Notes under the pieces: model-generated
What the model saw: the letters and a program-made list of their open reading frames with translations, nothing else
What the model was told of the DNA's origin: nothing
Database searches by the model: none
Translations under genes and position numbers: made by a program
NCBI GenBank assembly: GCA_945873585.1
Contig: CAMCDO010000005.1
Location: 1 to 34,146 of the forward strand
Origin: Verrucomicrobia subdivision 6 bacterium
GTDB lineage: Bacteria; Verrucomicrobiota; Verrucomicrobiia; Methylacidiphilales; Verrucolacustridaceae
Length of the DNA: 34,146 nucleotides
Reading direction: 5' to 3'
Part shown: one piece after another, positions 24,920 through 33,232 of the stretch
Numbering within the stretch: the first letter of the stretch is position 1
Layout of the letters: each line of letters begins with the position of its first letter

Positions 24920-25237
24920 ATGCGCTTTCGTTCCTCTATCCCTGCTCTTCTCTTTACCTGCATGGTTTTATTGCAAAGCCTCCACGCTCAGGACAGCGGT
25001 TTTCAAGGGGGAGCCTCTCCTTACACTCCCCAGCAACTGCACGAGCTCCTCGTCGGGCAACGAAGGGAATCAGTTCTGCAATTCTTCGGTCGTATGCCCA
25101 ATCACATTCAGGGGGTGGACTGGATTTACAATCAGATGCTCATCTATGTCGCCGAATCCGATCGGTACTACACCACCGCAATTGTCTGCTTCTCTCACGG
25201 AGATCACCTCGTTTGGCAGGTTGTCTGTTATCCCTAG
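24920..25237 (+). CDS. Small secreted protein, possibly BamE/SmpA-like fold
   Basis: The 105-residue product starts with a signal peptide (MRFRSSIPALLFTCMVLLQ, likely cleavage at LHA-QD). The mature part is about 80 residues: a helix with LHELLVGQRRESVLQFFGRMP, then WIYNQMLIYV and a last strand pair HGDHLVWQVVCYP. The G-x-x-x-x-V-x-x-x-x-G-x-P pattern followed by W.Y and late strands resembles small BamE/SmpA/OmlA-type domains, but this is inference from pattern and no lipobox is seen. It is followed 40 bases later by a tRNA gene. Confidence 0.65.
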   Translation: MRFRSSIPALLFTCMVLLQSLHAQDSGFQGGASPYTPQQLHELLVGQRRESVLQFFGRMPNHIQGVDWIYNQMLIYVAESDRYYTTAIVCFSHGDHLVWQVVCYP

Positions 25238-25277
25238 TACTTTCTCTTGAAGATGGCTTATTATTTGACTGGTCTTC

Positions 25278-25349
25278 GCGCGCTTAGCTCAGGGGTAGAG
25301 CGGCTGCTTTACACGCAGTTGGTCGGGGGTTCAAATCCCTCAGCGCGCA
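25278..25349 (+). tRNA. tRNA-Val (anticodon UAC)
   Basis: A complete cloverleaf of 72 nt: acceptor GCGCGCT with AGCGCGC and discriminator A; D stem GCTC/GAGC; anticodon stem GCTGC/GCAGT with loop TTTACAC (anticodon TAC, reading GUA and other valine codons); T stem GGGGG/CCCTC with loop TTCAAAT. CCA is not encoded. The nfeD start codon lies only 8 bases downstream. A TATTAT -10-like element sits at 25259-25264, but no good -35 is seen. Confidence 0.97.
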
Positions 25350-25357
25350 TTCTCTTA

Positions 25358-26731
25358 ATGGCGGTTCTTCTCGCTGGACCAACCACCTCTTTCTCTGCGC
25401 CCACCTCCCCGATCGGCCCTGTCTATGTCCTGCCCATTCAAGGTGAGATTCAAAAGGGAACCGTTTATGTCGTGCGCCGCGGAGTCAAAGCAGCTCTAGC
25501 AGCAAACGCCTCGGCTCTCGTCCTCGACATGAATACGCCTGGGGGTGAAGGCGAAGCAATGAAGGAGGTCATGGCGACGATCGCTAAGTTTAAGCCAACC
25601 GATAAAACTTACACCTACATCAACAAAGAAGCTTTCTCCGCTGGCGCCTTTATTTCCGCCTCCACCCGTCATATCTGGATGGCGCCAGGATCTATTATTG
25701 GCGCCGCCTCACCCGTGACCCTTGGCCAAGAGGGGCCTAAAGAACTTCCCCCCAAATTTGTCTCAGGCTATGCCGCCCTGATTCGCGCAGCCGCCGAGCA
25801 GAACGGTCACAACCCCGCTATTTTCGATGCCATGGTCAATAAGCAGATTGGCCTTAAAATCGACGGCCGAGAAGTTGTCGCCAAGGGAGATATTCTTACC
25901 CTAACCACCCAAGAAGCTACTCGACCGACAGGTAATCCTCCTCGTCCGCTCCTTGCTGCAGGAGTTGCCCCCGATCTTCAAACACTAATCGAAAAAACCG
26001 TACAGCCGGGAGCTATCATTGTTCGGATTGAGCCCACCGGCTTTGAAAATATTAGTCGCTGGATTATTACCATCTCCCCCCTGCTCCTCAGTGCTGCTTT
26101 CCTTTTTGGATATCTTGAGTTCAAGACCCCCGGTTTCGGTCTCTTTGGGGTAGTTTGTGGAGTTTGTGCCTTCCTCTTTCTTTTTGGTCACTACATTGCG
26201 GGTCTATCCGGCTATGAAAACGCTCTGCTTCTGCTTCTCGGTCTCGCCCTTCTTATCACCGAGTTTTTTCTTTTTCCTGGAACTTTTATTCCTGGTCTGC
26301 TTGGTCTTGCCCTCATCCTTTTTGCTGCTCTCAATACCATGATTGATCGATACCCCACGGATCCCGCACTTCCCACCCTCCCTCAACTCCACTTTCCCGC
26401 GATCAACTTGGCCTTAGGATTCTTTGGCGGGCTCACTGCGATTCTCCTCGCCGCCCGTTATCTGCCTGAAACCATTCTCTTTCGACCTTTCCGCTTGAGT
26501 GCCGTATCTCCCTCCTCCTCTCTGCCGATCGACTCCTCACTCCGTCTTGGACTCAAAGGCAAAGCTTTGACTGATCTTCGCCCTAGCGGTTCGGCTGAAT
26601 TCCATGGTCAAAGCTTTGATGTTTTGGCGGAAGGCCAATTTATTGCTCAGGGCACCGCTATTAATATCCACCAAGTCGAAGGGGCAACCATTTTTGTTCG
26701 CCCAAGTGCAACCCCCAAGAAAAAATCATAG
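25358..26731 (+). CDS. nfeD: NfeD-family membrane serine protease (long form)
   Basis: The product of about 457 residues has an N-terminal ClpP/crotonase-like protease domain with LDMNTPGGEG and the probable nucleophile Ser94 in FSAGAF, with Lys133 (PPKFVSGYAA) as the likely general base. About four to five membrane helices follow between roughly residues 225 and 345, and a C-terminal OB-type NfeD domain ends with LAEGQFIAQGTAINIHQVEG. Long NfeD proteins are typically encoded beside flotillin-like proteins, as here. The frame is open back through the tRNA; the first ATG after it (25358) is chosen. It gives a short, uncharged signal sequence (MAVLLAGPTTSFSAP) and leaves no room for a ribosome-binding site outside the tRNA. 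Confidence 0.9.
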   Translation: MAVLLAGPTTSFSAPTSPIGPVYVLPIQGEIQKGTVYVVRRGVKAALAANASALVLDMNTPGGEGEAMKEVMATIAKFKPTDKTYTYINKEAFSAGAFISASTRHIWMAPGSIIGAASPVTLGQEGPKELPPKFVSGYAALIRAAAEQNGHNPAIFDAMVNKQIGLKIDGREVVAKGDILTLTTQEATRPTGNPPRPLLAAGVAPDLQTLIEKTVQPGAIIVRIEPTGFENISRWIITISPLLLSAAFLFGYLEFKTPGFGLFGVVCGVCAFLFLFGHYIAGLSGYENALLLLLGLALLITEFFLFPGTFIPGLLGLALILFAALNTMIDRYPTDPALPTLPQLHFPAINLALGFFGGLTAILLAARYLPETILFRPFRLSAVSPSSSLPIDSSLRLGLKGKALTDLRPSGSAEFHGQSFDVLAEGQFIAQGTAINIHQVEGATIFVRPSATPKKKS

Positions 26732-26811
26732 AAAAACACCACCTTTTTATTGTTTTCTACAATCGGAACTTTTTATTTCCCTCTCTGCCCTTTGCCCCCT
26801 AAGCATTACTT

Positions 26812-27795
26812 ATGCCTATTATCCTCCTTATCGCAGTCTCTGTCGTAGGTTTGGTCTTTGCGGTTGTCCTCATTAATTTCTTTGGACTCTGGTTGCGTGC
26901 CCTGACCTCAGGCGCTCCCGTCGGCATTCCCACATTAATCGCCATGCGACTCCGCGGTATTCCTAACTCTCTCATTGTTAACGCTAGGATTACCGCGGTA
27001 CGTGCTGGTATCGAGGTCACCACTGCCCAACTCGAAACCCACTATCTAGCTGGAGGGAGCGTTGATCAGGTCATCCGTGCCCTCATCGCCGCAGATAAGG
27101 CAGGCATCAAACTCGATTTCAACCGATGCTGCGCCATCGATCTCGCCACATCAGGATCGGGAAAAACCGTTTTCGATGCGGTCCGCACCAGTGTTAATCC
27201 GCGCGTCATCGACTGCCCAGGAACCGATTCCGGTAAAGGCACCATCGACGGAGTGGCTAAAGACGGTATCACCGTCCGCGCCCGTGCCCGGGTCACAGTT
27301 CGCTCCAATCTGGATCGATTCGTTGGGGGTGCTACCGAAGAAACTATCATCGCTCGCGTCGGAGAAGGCATCGTTCGAGCTATCGGCTCAAAGGAAACCT
27401 ACAAAGGAGTTCTTGAGAACCCCCAAGATATTTCGAAAGACGTTCTCAATCGAGGCCTCGATGCTGGAACTGCTTACGAAATTCTTTCTATCGATATCGC
27501 CGACGTCGGAGTGGGCGCGAATATCGGAGCAAAGCTTCAGGCCGAGCAAGCCGATGCCGACAAGCAGGTCGCTCAAGCCAAGGCTGAAATGCGTCGAGCC
27601 GCCGCTGTTGCCGTGGAACAAGAAATGCGCGCCAAGGTGGTCGAAGCCGAAGCCCAAGTTCCCTTGGCCATGGCAGAAGCTTTCCGTAAAGGAAACTTAG
27701 GGATCATGGATTATCAGAAGATCCGTAATGTCTCGGCCGACACCGACATGCGTGCATCCATTGCCAAGGATTCTGCCAAGCCGAACTCGAAGTAA
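26812..27795 (+). CDS. floA: Flotillin-like protein FloA
   Basis: FloA is a membrane scaffold of functional membrane microdomains that controls fluidity and assembly of membrane complexes. The 327-residue product has an N-terminal membrane hairpin or helix ([20 protein letters not shown]), a SPFH-type domain with [14 protein letters not shown] and [35 protein letters not shown], and the typical Ala/Glu-rich tail with [20 protein letters not shown] and GNLGIMDY. The length and motifs are standard. It follows nfeD by 80 bases and is followed by a small membrane-anchored gene. Confidence 0.95.
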   Translation: MPIILLIAVSVVGLVFAVVLINFFGLWLRALTSGAPVGIPTLIAMRLRGIPNSLIVNARITAVRAGIEVTTAQLETHYLAGGSVDQVIRALIAADKAGIKLDFNRCCAIDLATSGSGKTVFDAVRTSVNPRVIDCPGTDSGKGTIDGVAKDGITVRARARVTVRSNLDRFVGGATEETIIARVGEGIVRAIGSKETYKGVLENPQDISKDVLNRGLDAGTAYEILSIDIADVGVGANIGAKLQAEQADADKQVAQAKAEMRRAAAVAVEQEMRAKVVEAEAQVPLAMAEAFRKGNLGIMDYQKIRNVSADTDMRASIAKDSAKPNSK

Positions 27796-27809
27796 GAAAG
27801 TTATCTCTT

Positions 27810-28328
27810 GTGGAGTGGCTTGTCCCAGTTCTCTTCGTCGTCGTCAGTCTTGCCCAGTGGTGGCTGAAAAGGCAAAAGCAGTCGACTGAGCCAGTGCTCA
27901 CACCCACCGCTCCTCAAGAATCGAAAGCAGATCCTGAACGGAAGGCTGAGCCCTTTGAAGAATTCGGTGACCTACTCGAGGCTCTCGGTCGTCGACGCCA
28001 CGAATCCCCCCCATCTCCTGCTGCGACTCCTCCGAGAGCAGTTCCTCCTCCCAAACCATTCATCGACTTTCCTCCGCCCATCACTGTCCATAAGGATTCA
28101 CCTCGTCGCCCCCACATTCCTGCACTGCCTCAAGTATTAACTGATTCCTTTTCAGGAGAAAGTGCAACGCCACTTCCAGTCTTCGTCCATGACAAACCCG
28201 CCTTTTCTTATGCTCAACCCGAGGGAGCGCGCCGACATTCGTTTCAGAAAAGACTGAGTGACCCTTCCTCTCTGCGCCATGCAATAATTCTATCCGAAAT
28301 CCTCGCTCCGCCACTCGCTTTACGCTGA
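27810..28328 (+). CDS. Membrane-anchored proline-rich protein of the nfeD-floA cluster
   Basis: The 172-residue product starts with GTG 27810, with AAGAAAG about 10 bases upstream. One membrane helix (MEWLVPVLFVVVSLAQWWL) is followed by a charged, proline-rich, probably disordered cytoplasmic region and a C-terminal segment that looks structured (SDPSSLRHAIILSEILAPPL). A similar short C-terminal tail with LSEIL-x-PP is, as I recall, found in proteins next to floA in other PVC bacteria; this is from memory and unverified. It could be a FloA or NfeD partner. The 14-base gap to floA supports co-expression. Confidence 0.65.
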   Translation: MEWLVPVLFVVVSLAQWWLKRQKQSTEPVLTPTAPQESKADPERKAEPFEEFGDLLEALGRRRHESPPSPAATPPRAVPPPKPFIDFPPPITVHKDSPRRPHIPALPQVLTDSFSGESATPLPVFVHDKPAFSYAQPEGARRHSFQKRLSDPSSLRHAIILSEILAPPLALR

Positions 28329-28336
28329 AATCATTT

Positions 28337-29218
28337 ATGGCCACCTCAAAATCTTCTCCAGTCCGCGTCGCCTTGATTCAAATGAGCTGCTCGCCAGATC
28401 CTGCCAAGAATCTGCGCGTAGCCCTTCAGCGAATCGCCACCGCCGCTAAGTCAGGAGCTAAGCTAGTTTGTCTTCCCGAACTTTTTCGCTCTCTCTATTT
28501 CTGTCAAAAAGAGGATTACGCCTGCTTTAAGCTCGCAGAACCCATCCCCGGGGCCACCACTCAGGCACTTACCCTAGCTGCCAAGAAAAATAAGGTAACT
28601 CTTGTTGCTAGTCTTTTTGAAAAAAGAGCTGAAGGTCTTTACCATAATACTACGGTTGTCTTCGGCCCAAACGGAAAGATCTTGGGAAAGTATCGTAAAA
28701 TGCATATCCCCGATGATCCGGGGTTCAGTGAGAAGTTTTACTTTTCTCCTGGGGATACCGGATTTCATCCTATCGACACTCCTGTGGGCAAGTTAGGAAT
28801 TCTTGTCTGTTGGGATCAGTGGTATCCCGAGGCTGCCCGCTTGATGGCCCTGCGAGGTGCAGAAATTCTCATCTACCCTACCGCGATCGGTTGGGCCGCT
28901 GGGGAAAAACAGGCGGTATGCCATGCGCAACAGAGCGCTTGGCAGACGATTCAACGTAGTCACGCCATCGCCAATGGCCTCTACGTTCTTTCGATTAATC
29001 GGACTGGTCGTGAAAATAATCTTACTTTCTGGGGGTCTAGTTTTGCCGTCGCCCCTTTCGGTGAAGTGCTTATTCAAGGCTCTTCCAACAAAGAAGAGAT
29101 TCTTCAGGCTCAGCTCGATCTGTCTAAAATTGCCACGACTCGCCAGCACTGGCCTTTTCTTCGGGATCGCCGCATCGACGCTTACGCTGGGCTGGATCAA
29201 CGATTTCTTAAGTCTTGA
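28337..29218 (+). CDS. aguB: N-carbamoylputrescine amidase
   Basis: AguB, a nitrilase-superfamily enzyme, hydrolyses N-carbamoylputrescine to putrescine, CO2 and ammonia. The Glu-Lys-Cys triad is visible: Glu48 in CLPELF, Lys121 in YRKMHIPDD and Cys158 in VCWDQWYPE. The 293-residue length is normal. The substrate call is strengthened by the coupled agmatine deiminase gene, whose TTG start overlaps the aguB stop. No Shine-Dalgarno sequence is seen before the ATG. Confidence 0.92.
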   Translation: MATSKSSPVRVALIQMSCSPDPAKNLRVALQRIATAAKSGAKLVCLPELFRSLYFCQKEDYACFKLAEPIPGATTQALTLAAKKNKVTLVASLFEKRAEGLYHNTTVVFGPNGKILGKYRKMHIPDDPGFSEKFYFSPGDTGFHPIDTPVGKLGILVCWDQWYPEAARLMALRGAEILIYPTAIGWAAGEKQAVCHAQQSAWQTIQRSHAIANGLYVLSINRTGRENNLTFWGSSFAVAPFGEVLIQGSSNKEEILQAQLDLSKIATTRQHWPFLRDRRIDAYAGLDQRFLKS

Positions 29219-30291
29219 AAAGTCCTCTACCCCCCTCCCTTGGGATTGATTGGTCGGCTTACCGTTTTCCCGCGGAGTGGGAAGCTCATGAAGCCACCTG
29301 GCTCGCTTGGCCTCATAACGCCGAGACCTGGCCCGGCCTTCTAGAGGCTGTCCAAGAAACCTACTTAGAGATGATTCGCGCACTCATCCCAGGCGAGAGG
29401 GTTTATCTAATTGCCAAAGACTGTGCGGCCGCGGATGAAATCCATCAGCGTCTCCGTCGGTCTAACCTTATCTCCCCAAATCTTAAAGTCGTGACCATCC
29501 CCAATGATGACGCCTGGCTTCGCGATAGCGGACCGATATTTATGCTTCGTCGATCCACAGGGACTCCGGCTCGTGTCGCCCATGACTTCACCTTCAATAG
29601 TTGGGGTAAGAAATATGGTCCTTGGGATAAAGATGATGTCATTCCTGAGGCCGCCTGTCGTCTTACCGATACACCATTCGAAACTCACGATTTTGTCCTT
29701 GAGGGAGGCTCTCTCGATACCGACGGACAGGACACCCTTCTTACCACTGAACAATGTCTTCTACATCCCAACCGTAATGCCTCCTTGTCTCGACCTGAAA
29801 TTGAAGCACGACTTTCTCAGTGGTTGGGTATCCGAAAGATTATCTGGTTGGGCGAGGGTCTCGAGGGTGACGATACCGACGGGCATGTCGATGATCTGAC
29901 CCGCTTTCTTTCCCCGGGGGTGGTCGCGACGGTTGTTGAATCCGACTCCCGAGACCCCAATCATGCCCCCCTCGCAGACAACCTCCACCGGCTTTCTCTG
30001 GCCAAAGACTCTCGCGGAAGAGCCCTCCAAGTGATTCAGCTCCCCATGCCCCCGCGCGCGGATGGTCCGCATCACCGCAACCCAGCCAGCCACGCTAACT
30101 TTTACATTGGAAACTCCGCCGTTCTCGTCCCCATCTTTGCTTCCCCCACCGACAAACTAGTTCTGAATCTCCTTCGACCCCACTTTCCAGGTCGCCAAAT
30201 CCACGGTATCGACTGCCGGGCCCTGGTCGGTGGCTTAGGGGCGATTCACTGCATCACTCAACAGCAACCCGCAATCGTTCCGCTGGGTTGA
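29215..30291 (+). CDS. aguA: Agmatine deiminase
   Basis: AguA hydrolyses agmatine to N-carbamoylputrescine and ammonia, feeding AguB in putrescine synthesis. The 358-residue product of the guanidino-modifying (PAD) superfamily shows DDAWLRDSGPIF, LEGGSLDTDG, TEQCLLHPNRN, GDDTDGHVDDLTRF and the catalytic Cys346 in GAIHCITQQQP. The start is TTG overlapping the aguB stop (TTGA), so the two are translationally coupled. An arginine decarboxylase to make agmatine is not in this window. Confidence 0.94.
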   Translation: MKSPLPPSLGIDWSAYRFPAEWEAHEATWLAWPHNAETWPGLLEAVQETYLEMIRALIPGERVYLIAKDCAAADEIHQRLRRSNLISPNLKVVTIPNDDAWLRDSGPIFMLRRSTGTPARVAHDFTFNSWGKKYGPWDKDDVIPEAACRLTDTPFETHDFVLEGGSLDTDGQDTLLTTEQCLLHPNRNASLSRPEIEARLSQWLGIRKIIWLGEGLEGDDTDGHVDDLTRFLSPGVVATVVESDSRDPNHAPLADNLHRLSLAKDSRGRALQVIQLPMPPRADGPHHRNPASHANFYIGNSAVLVPIFASPTDKLVLNLLRPHFPGRQIHGIDCRALVGGLGAIHCITQQQPAIVPLG

Positions 30292-30323
30292 ACTGCACCC
30301 CCTCTTGCGTCTAGGGTTTTCAT

Positions 30324-31199
30324 ATGGCCAAGCCACTCCGAATCGGTCTCCCCTCAGGAAGCCTTCAAGAAGCCACCCTCGATCTATTTAGAAAGGCAGG
30401 CTACTCGATCGCCCGCGGCTCGCGTACCTACCGTCCGTCTATCGATGATCCAAATTTTGAAGTTCGTCTCCTTCGCGCTCAAGAAATTGCCCCCTACGTC
30501 CAAGACGGCTTTCTCGATCTTGGCCTAACCGGAAGCGACTGGATTCAGGAAACCAAGGCCAAGATTCATGTTGTTTCCACCCTCCAATTTAGCAAAGCCA
30601 CCGCCCAGCCCGCGCGATGGGTCGTCGCCGTTCCGAATCGTTCGCCCATCCGTCGTCCCTCCCAACTTCGCGGTAAAAGAATCGCCACCGAGGCCGTCGG
30701 TCTTGTCGGCCAGTACCTCGCGAAAAATAAGATTAAGGCGAAAGTCGAGTTTTCCTGGGGTGCTACCGAAGTCAAAGTGCCCGAACTTGCCGATGCGGTC
30801 GTTGATATCACCGAGACTGGCTCCTCTCTTGCAGCCAACGGCCTTCGCATTCTCGATACCATTCTCGAATCTTATCCCCAGCTCATCGCGAATCGCAAAG
30901 TTTGGACTCGTCCAACCCAGCGAACACTCATTACAAACTTAGCCATGCTGCTCGAGGGGGCCTTACGGGCTCGAGACCTTGTCGGACTTAAGATGAATGT
31001 CTCTCGTCGTTTTCTAGGTTCTATCAACGCCGTCCTTTCTTCCCTCCGCGATCCCACTATATCTCCCCTTGCCCGTGATGGCTGGGTGGCGGTGGAAACG
31101 GTTATGGAAGAGAAAATTGTTCGATCCCTTATTCCTCGTCTTAAGAAGCTCGGCGCCGAAGGTATTATTGAGTACCCGCTAAATAAGGTTGTCACCTAA
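30324..31199 (+). CDS. hisG: ATP phosphoribosyltransferase, long form
   Basis: HisG condenses ATP and PRPP in the first step of histidine synthesis. The 291-residue product has a periplasmic-binding-protein-like catalytic domain ([42 protein letters not shown]) with the PRPP loop [18 protein letters not shown], followed by a C-terminal ACT-like domain of about 80 residues that mediates histidine feedback in long HisG forms. No HisZ partner is needed for this form. AGGG lies 8 bases before the ATG. It stands alone here, without other his genes. Confidence 0.94.
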   Translation: MAKPLRIGLPSGSLQEATLDLFRKAGYSIARGSRTYRPSIDDPNFEVRLLRAQEIAPYVQDGFLDLGLTGSDWIQETKAKIHVVSTLQFSKATAQPARWVVAVPNRSPIRRPSQLRGKRIATEAVGLVGQYLAKNKIKAKVEFSWGATEVKVPELADAVVDITETGSSLAANGLRILDTILESYPQLIANRKVWTRPTQRTLITNLAMLLEGALRARDLVGLKMNVSRRFLGSINAVLSSLRDPTISPLARDGWVAVETVMEEKIVRSLIPRLKKLGAEGIIEYPLNKVVT

Positions 31200-31215
31200 G
31201 CCTTCTAGCCCCACG

Positions 31216-32841
31216 ATGTCTCTATGGGTTCAGTTAAGAAGAAGCGGAAATCGAAAATCGCGAAGCACAAGCGCCGCAAGCGCAGTCGCGCGAACCGCCA
31301 TAAGAAGCGTCTCCGCTACAAGACGTAACGTTGGGGCGCTCGGCGCTTCCTTACTTCTTGCCGCCTCCCTTCTCGCAAAAGGCGCACCTCAGCGTGCTGA
31401 ACGGGTCGATTCCGCTCTATTCTTTACCGAAGGACGGCGAGCCGACTCACTAGGATTGAGTCAACAGGCCTTTGAGGCCTACAGCAAAGCTCTCGATGCT
31501 GATCCCACTTCTCGCGCCGCAACCTTAGCCAAGGCTGGCACCCTGCTCGACCTCAACCGCTCGGCAGAATCTTTAGAGCTTCTTCAAGCGCTCCCCGCTT
31601 CGTCGGTCGATGAACCCGAACGATCCACCCTCCTCTGCCTGGCTCTCATCGGTCAAAAAAGGGGCGAAGCAGCCACTATCGCCCAACGCGATGCCCTTAC
31701 CGCTTTGGCTGGGTGGGGCAACCAAGATCCCACTCGCTTGGCACGGGTGGCGGAAGGCCTTCTTCGATCTGGCACCGCGCTCTCGCGGAAATCTCAGCGG
31801 GAAATCGCCGCCGCTGTTCTCCCTGCTTTTATCCGCGCAGCCGATCTCAATACAGGCCTAGGAGGGCTCACCTTGCGGGCAGCCGAGATTGCGCTGGTGG
31901 CAGACGATTTACCCACCGCCATCCGATATTTTCGCGAATTCGTTGAAAAGCGTCCCGAGGAGGTCTCCTTTTTAGAACAACTCGCGGCCGTGCTAATCCT
32001 CAATGAGCAATCAGCTGAAGCCGACGCTCTTCTCCGCACTGTCGAGATCGAAAAGCCCAGCCGTTCGAATCTTTACCCCGTGATGGCCAATCTCTACGAG
32101 GAGCTTAACGTTCCTGCTCGCGGCGAAATCTATCGTGTTCTCGCCCTACACACATCCGAAAAGCCCGTCCTAGCCGATTTCCTTCGCCTGGCATTGCTTC
32201 AACTTAAATTGAATCAGCCTCGGCGCGCTGGACTCACCCTAGTATCTGCTTCTCGGATTTACTCCGATTCAGTTCAATTGCTTCTGATTCGTGGTCTCAC
32301 CGAGAAAGCCCAGGATCTTATGGCAGAGGCCGCCTCGACTTTTGCTCAAGTCGAGCGCCTATCCCAAAAACGCCCGGAGATGCTTGATGCTAGCTTTTAC
32401 TATGAGTACGGATCGGCCTGCGAGCAGTCTGGCCAATCGACCCGTTCAGAAGTTGCCTTACGCAGAGCTCTCCAACTAAACCCATCTCATCACCAGTCCC
32501 TCAACTATCTCGGCTATATGTGGGCCGAACGGGGTCGAAATCTCGACGAAGCCCTCATCATGATTGAAAAGGCAGTACAACTCAGTCCTGGAAACCCTGC
32601 TTATCTTGATAGCCAAGGATGGGCCCTTTACCGACTCGGAAACCCTGCAGCGGCCAAACCCCTCGTGGAGGAGGCTCTGCGCATGGTTCCGGATGATCCC
32701 ACCCTCTTAGAACACTATGGGGATATTAATTTCCGACTCGGCCAGAAAAGCGAAGCTAAAAGTGCTTACGAGAAAGCCTTGCTCGCGGGTGGTCCCGCCA
32801 TCACCTTGCGCGACAAGATTCGGCTCAAACAGAATAAGTAA
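31216..32841 (+). CDS. Exported TPR protein; start codon unresolved
   Basis: The product is a chain of TPR repeats, most regular near the C-terminus (NYLGYMWAERGRNLDEALIM, then PAYLDSQGWALYRLGNPAAA). A signal-peptide-like hydrophobic stretch (VGALGASLLLAASLLAKGAP) begins about codon 38 of the annotated frame. No ATG, GTG or TTG occurs between ATG 31216 and that stretch. The ATG at 31216 would give an odd Arg/Ser-rich N-terminal extension that covers the whole mS38-like gene out of frame. An in-frame ATA at 31300 would give a normal signal peptide, but ATA starts are rare. The real start therefore lies in or just after the nested gene. Role unknown, probably an envelope scaffold. Confidence 0.7.
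   Translation: MSLWVQLRRSGNRKSRSTSAASAVARTAIRSVSATRRNVGALGASLLLAASLLAKGAPQRAERVDSALFFTEGRRADSLGLSQQAFEAYSKALDADPTSRAATLAKAGTLLDLNRSAESLELLQALPASSVDEPERSTLLCLALIGQKRGEAATIAQRDALTALAGWGNQDPTRLARVAEGLLRSGTALSRKSQREIAAAVLPAFIRAADLNTGLGGLTLRAAEIALVADDLPTAIRYFREFVEKRPEEVSFLEQLAAVLILNEQSAEADALLRTVEIEKPSRSNLYPVMANLYEELNVPARGEIYRVLALHTSEKPVLADFLRLALLQLKLNQPRRAGLTLVSASRIYSDSVQLLLIRGLTEKAQDLMAEAASTFAQVERLSQKRPEMLDASFYYEYGSACEQSGQSTRSEVALRRALQLNPSHHQSLNYLGYMWAERGRNLDEALIMIEKAVQLSPGNPAYLDSQGWALYRLGNPAAAKPLVEEALRMVPDDPTLLEHYGDINFRLGQKSEAKSAYEKALLAGGPAITLRDKIRLKQNK
31224..31328 (+). CDS. Small ribosomal protein of the AURKAIP1/COX24 (mS38/bS22-like) family
   Basis: This 34-residue, very basic product (ATG 31224, TAA 31326-31328) starts MGSVKKKRKSKIAKHKRRK and continues RSRANRHKKRLRYKT. 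The MGSV-x-KKR start, the KHKRRK block and the RH-KKR end match the short bacterial proteins of the AURKAIP1/COX24 domain family, related to mitochondrial mS38 and mycobacterial bS22 on the small ribosomal subunit. It lies 24 bases after hisG. Its whole length lies inside the only canonical 5' extension of the next gene, in another frame. Confidence 0.78.
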   Translation: MGSVKKKRKSKIAKHKRRKRSRANRHKKRLRYKT

Positions 32842-32848
32842 AGACTAG

Positions 32849-33232
32849 CTACGCTGGATTACCGATTTTCCCTGGGTCACCACCCCAGGCTGCTACCTTG
32901 GCTTTCGCCGCCATTTCCTCAGCCTCCGAAATCTTTCCCGCTCGACCAAGAGCCAGTGATAGACTGGTGTAAGCCAACTGATCCCTCGGCTTCAACTGCA
33001 CCAACTTCTCCAGCGCAACGATCGCCTCATCCAACTTTTCTAACTTCACCAACGCCATTCCTAAACACTGCCACGCGTCCGCATGCCCAGAATCAAGGGT
33101 AGTCGCCTTTTGATAATGGATGGCCGCCTCAGCCATTTCCCCCATAGCTAAAGCCATATGCCCTTCCTCCATCGAATCATCTGCAGGGCTCATTTCCTCA
33201 TCCTGAGCGTTCAAAGCATCGTACGCAAACAC
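32849..33232 (-). CDS. Small TPR protein
   Basis: The product of up to 127 residues has an acidic N-terminus and about two to three TPR motifs (GHMALAMGEMAEAAIHYQKA, then ADAWQCLGMALVKLEKLDEA, then LAYTSLSLALGRAGKISEAE). No signal peptide is seen. The start is uncertain: GTG 33232 (AGAAGG just upstream, 22-base overlap with the cobA-hemD gene), TTG 33214 (4-base TTGA overlap) or ATG 33193. All three keep the TPR region. It is probably translated from the cobA-hemD message. Confidence 0.75.
   Translation of the reverse strand: MFAYDALNAQDEEMSPADDSMEEGHMALAMGEMAEAAIHYQKATTLDSGHADAWQCLGMALVKLEKLDEAIVALEKLVQLKPRDQLAYTSLSLALGRAGKISEAEEMAAKAKVAAWGGDPGKIGNPA

Noticed and set aside
24561-25250. 229-codon plus-strand frame opposite the WG-repeat gene
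   Set aside because: It is a shadow of the WG-repeat and small secreted genes. Both of those have signal peptides and coherent domains.
25247-25357. Open frame running through the tRNA into nfeD (peptide with LSSGVERLL and GGSNPSA)
   Set aside because: It is a translation of tRNA-Val; such peptides are a classic annotation artefact. The nfeD start was moved to ATG 25358.
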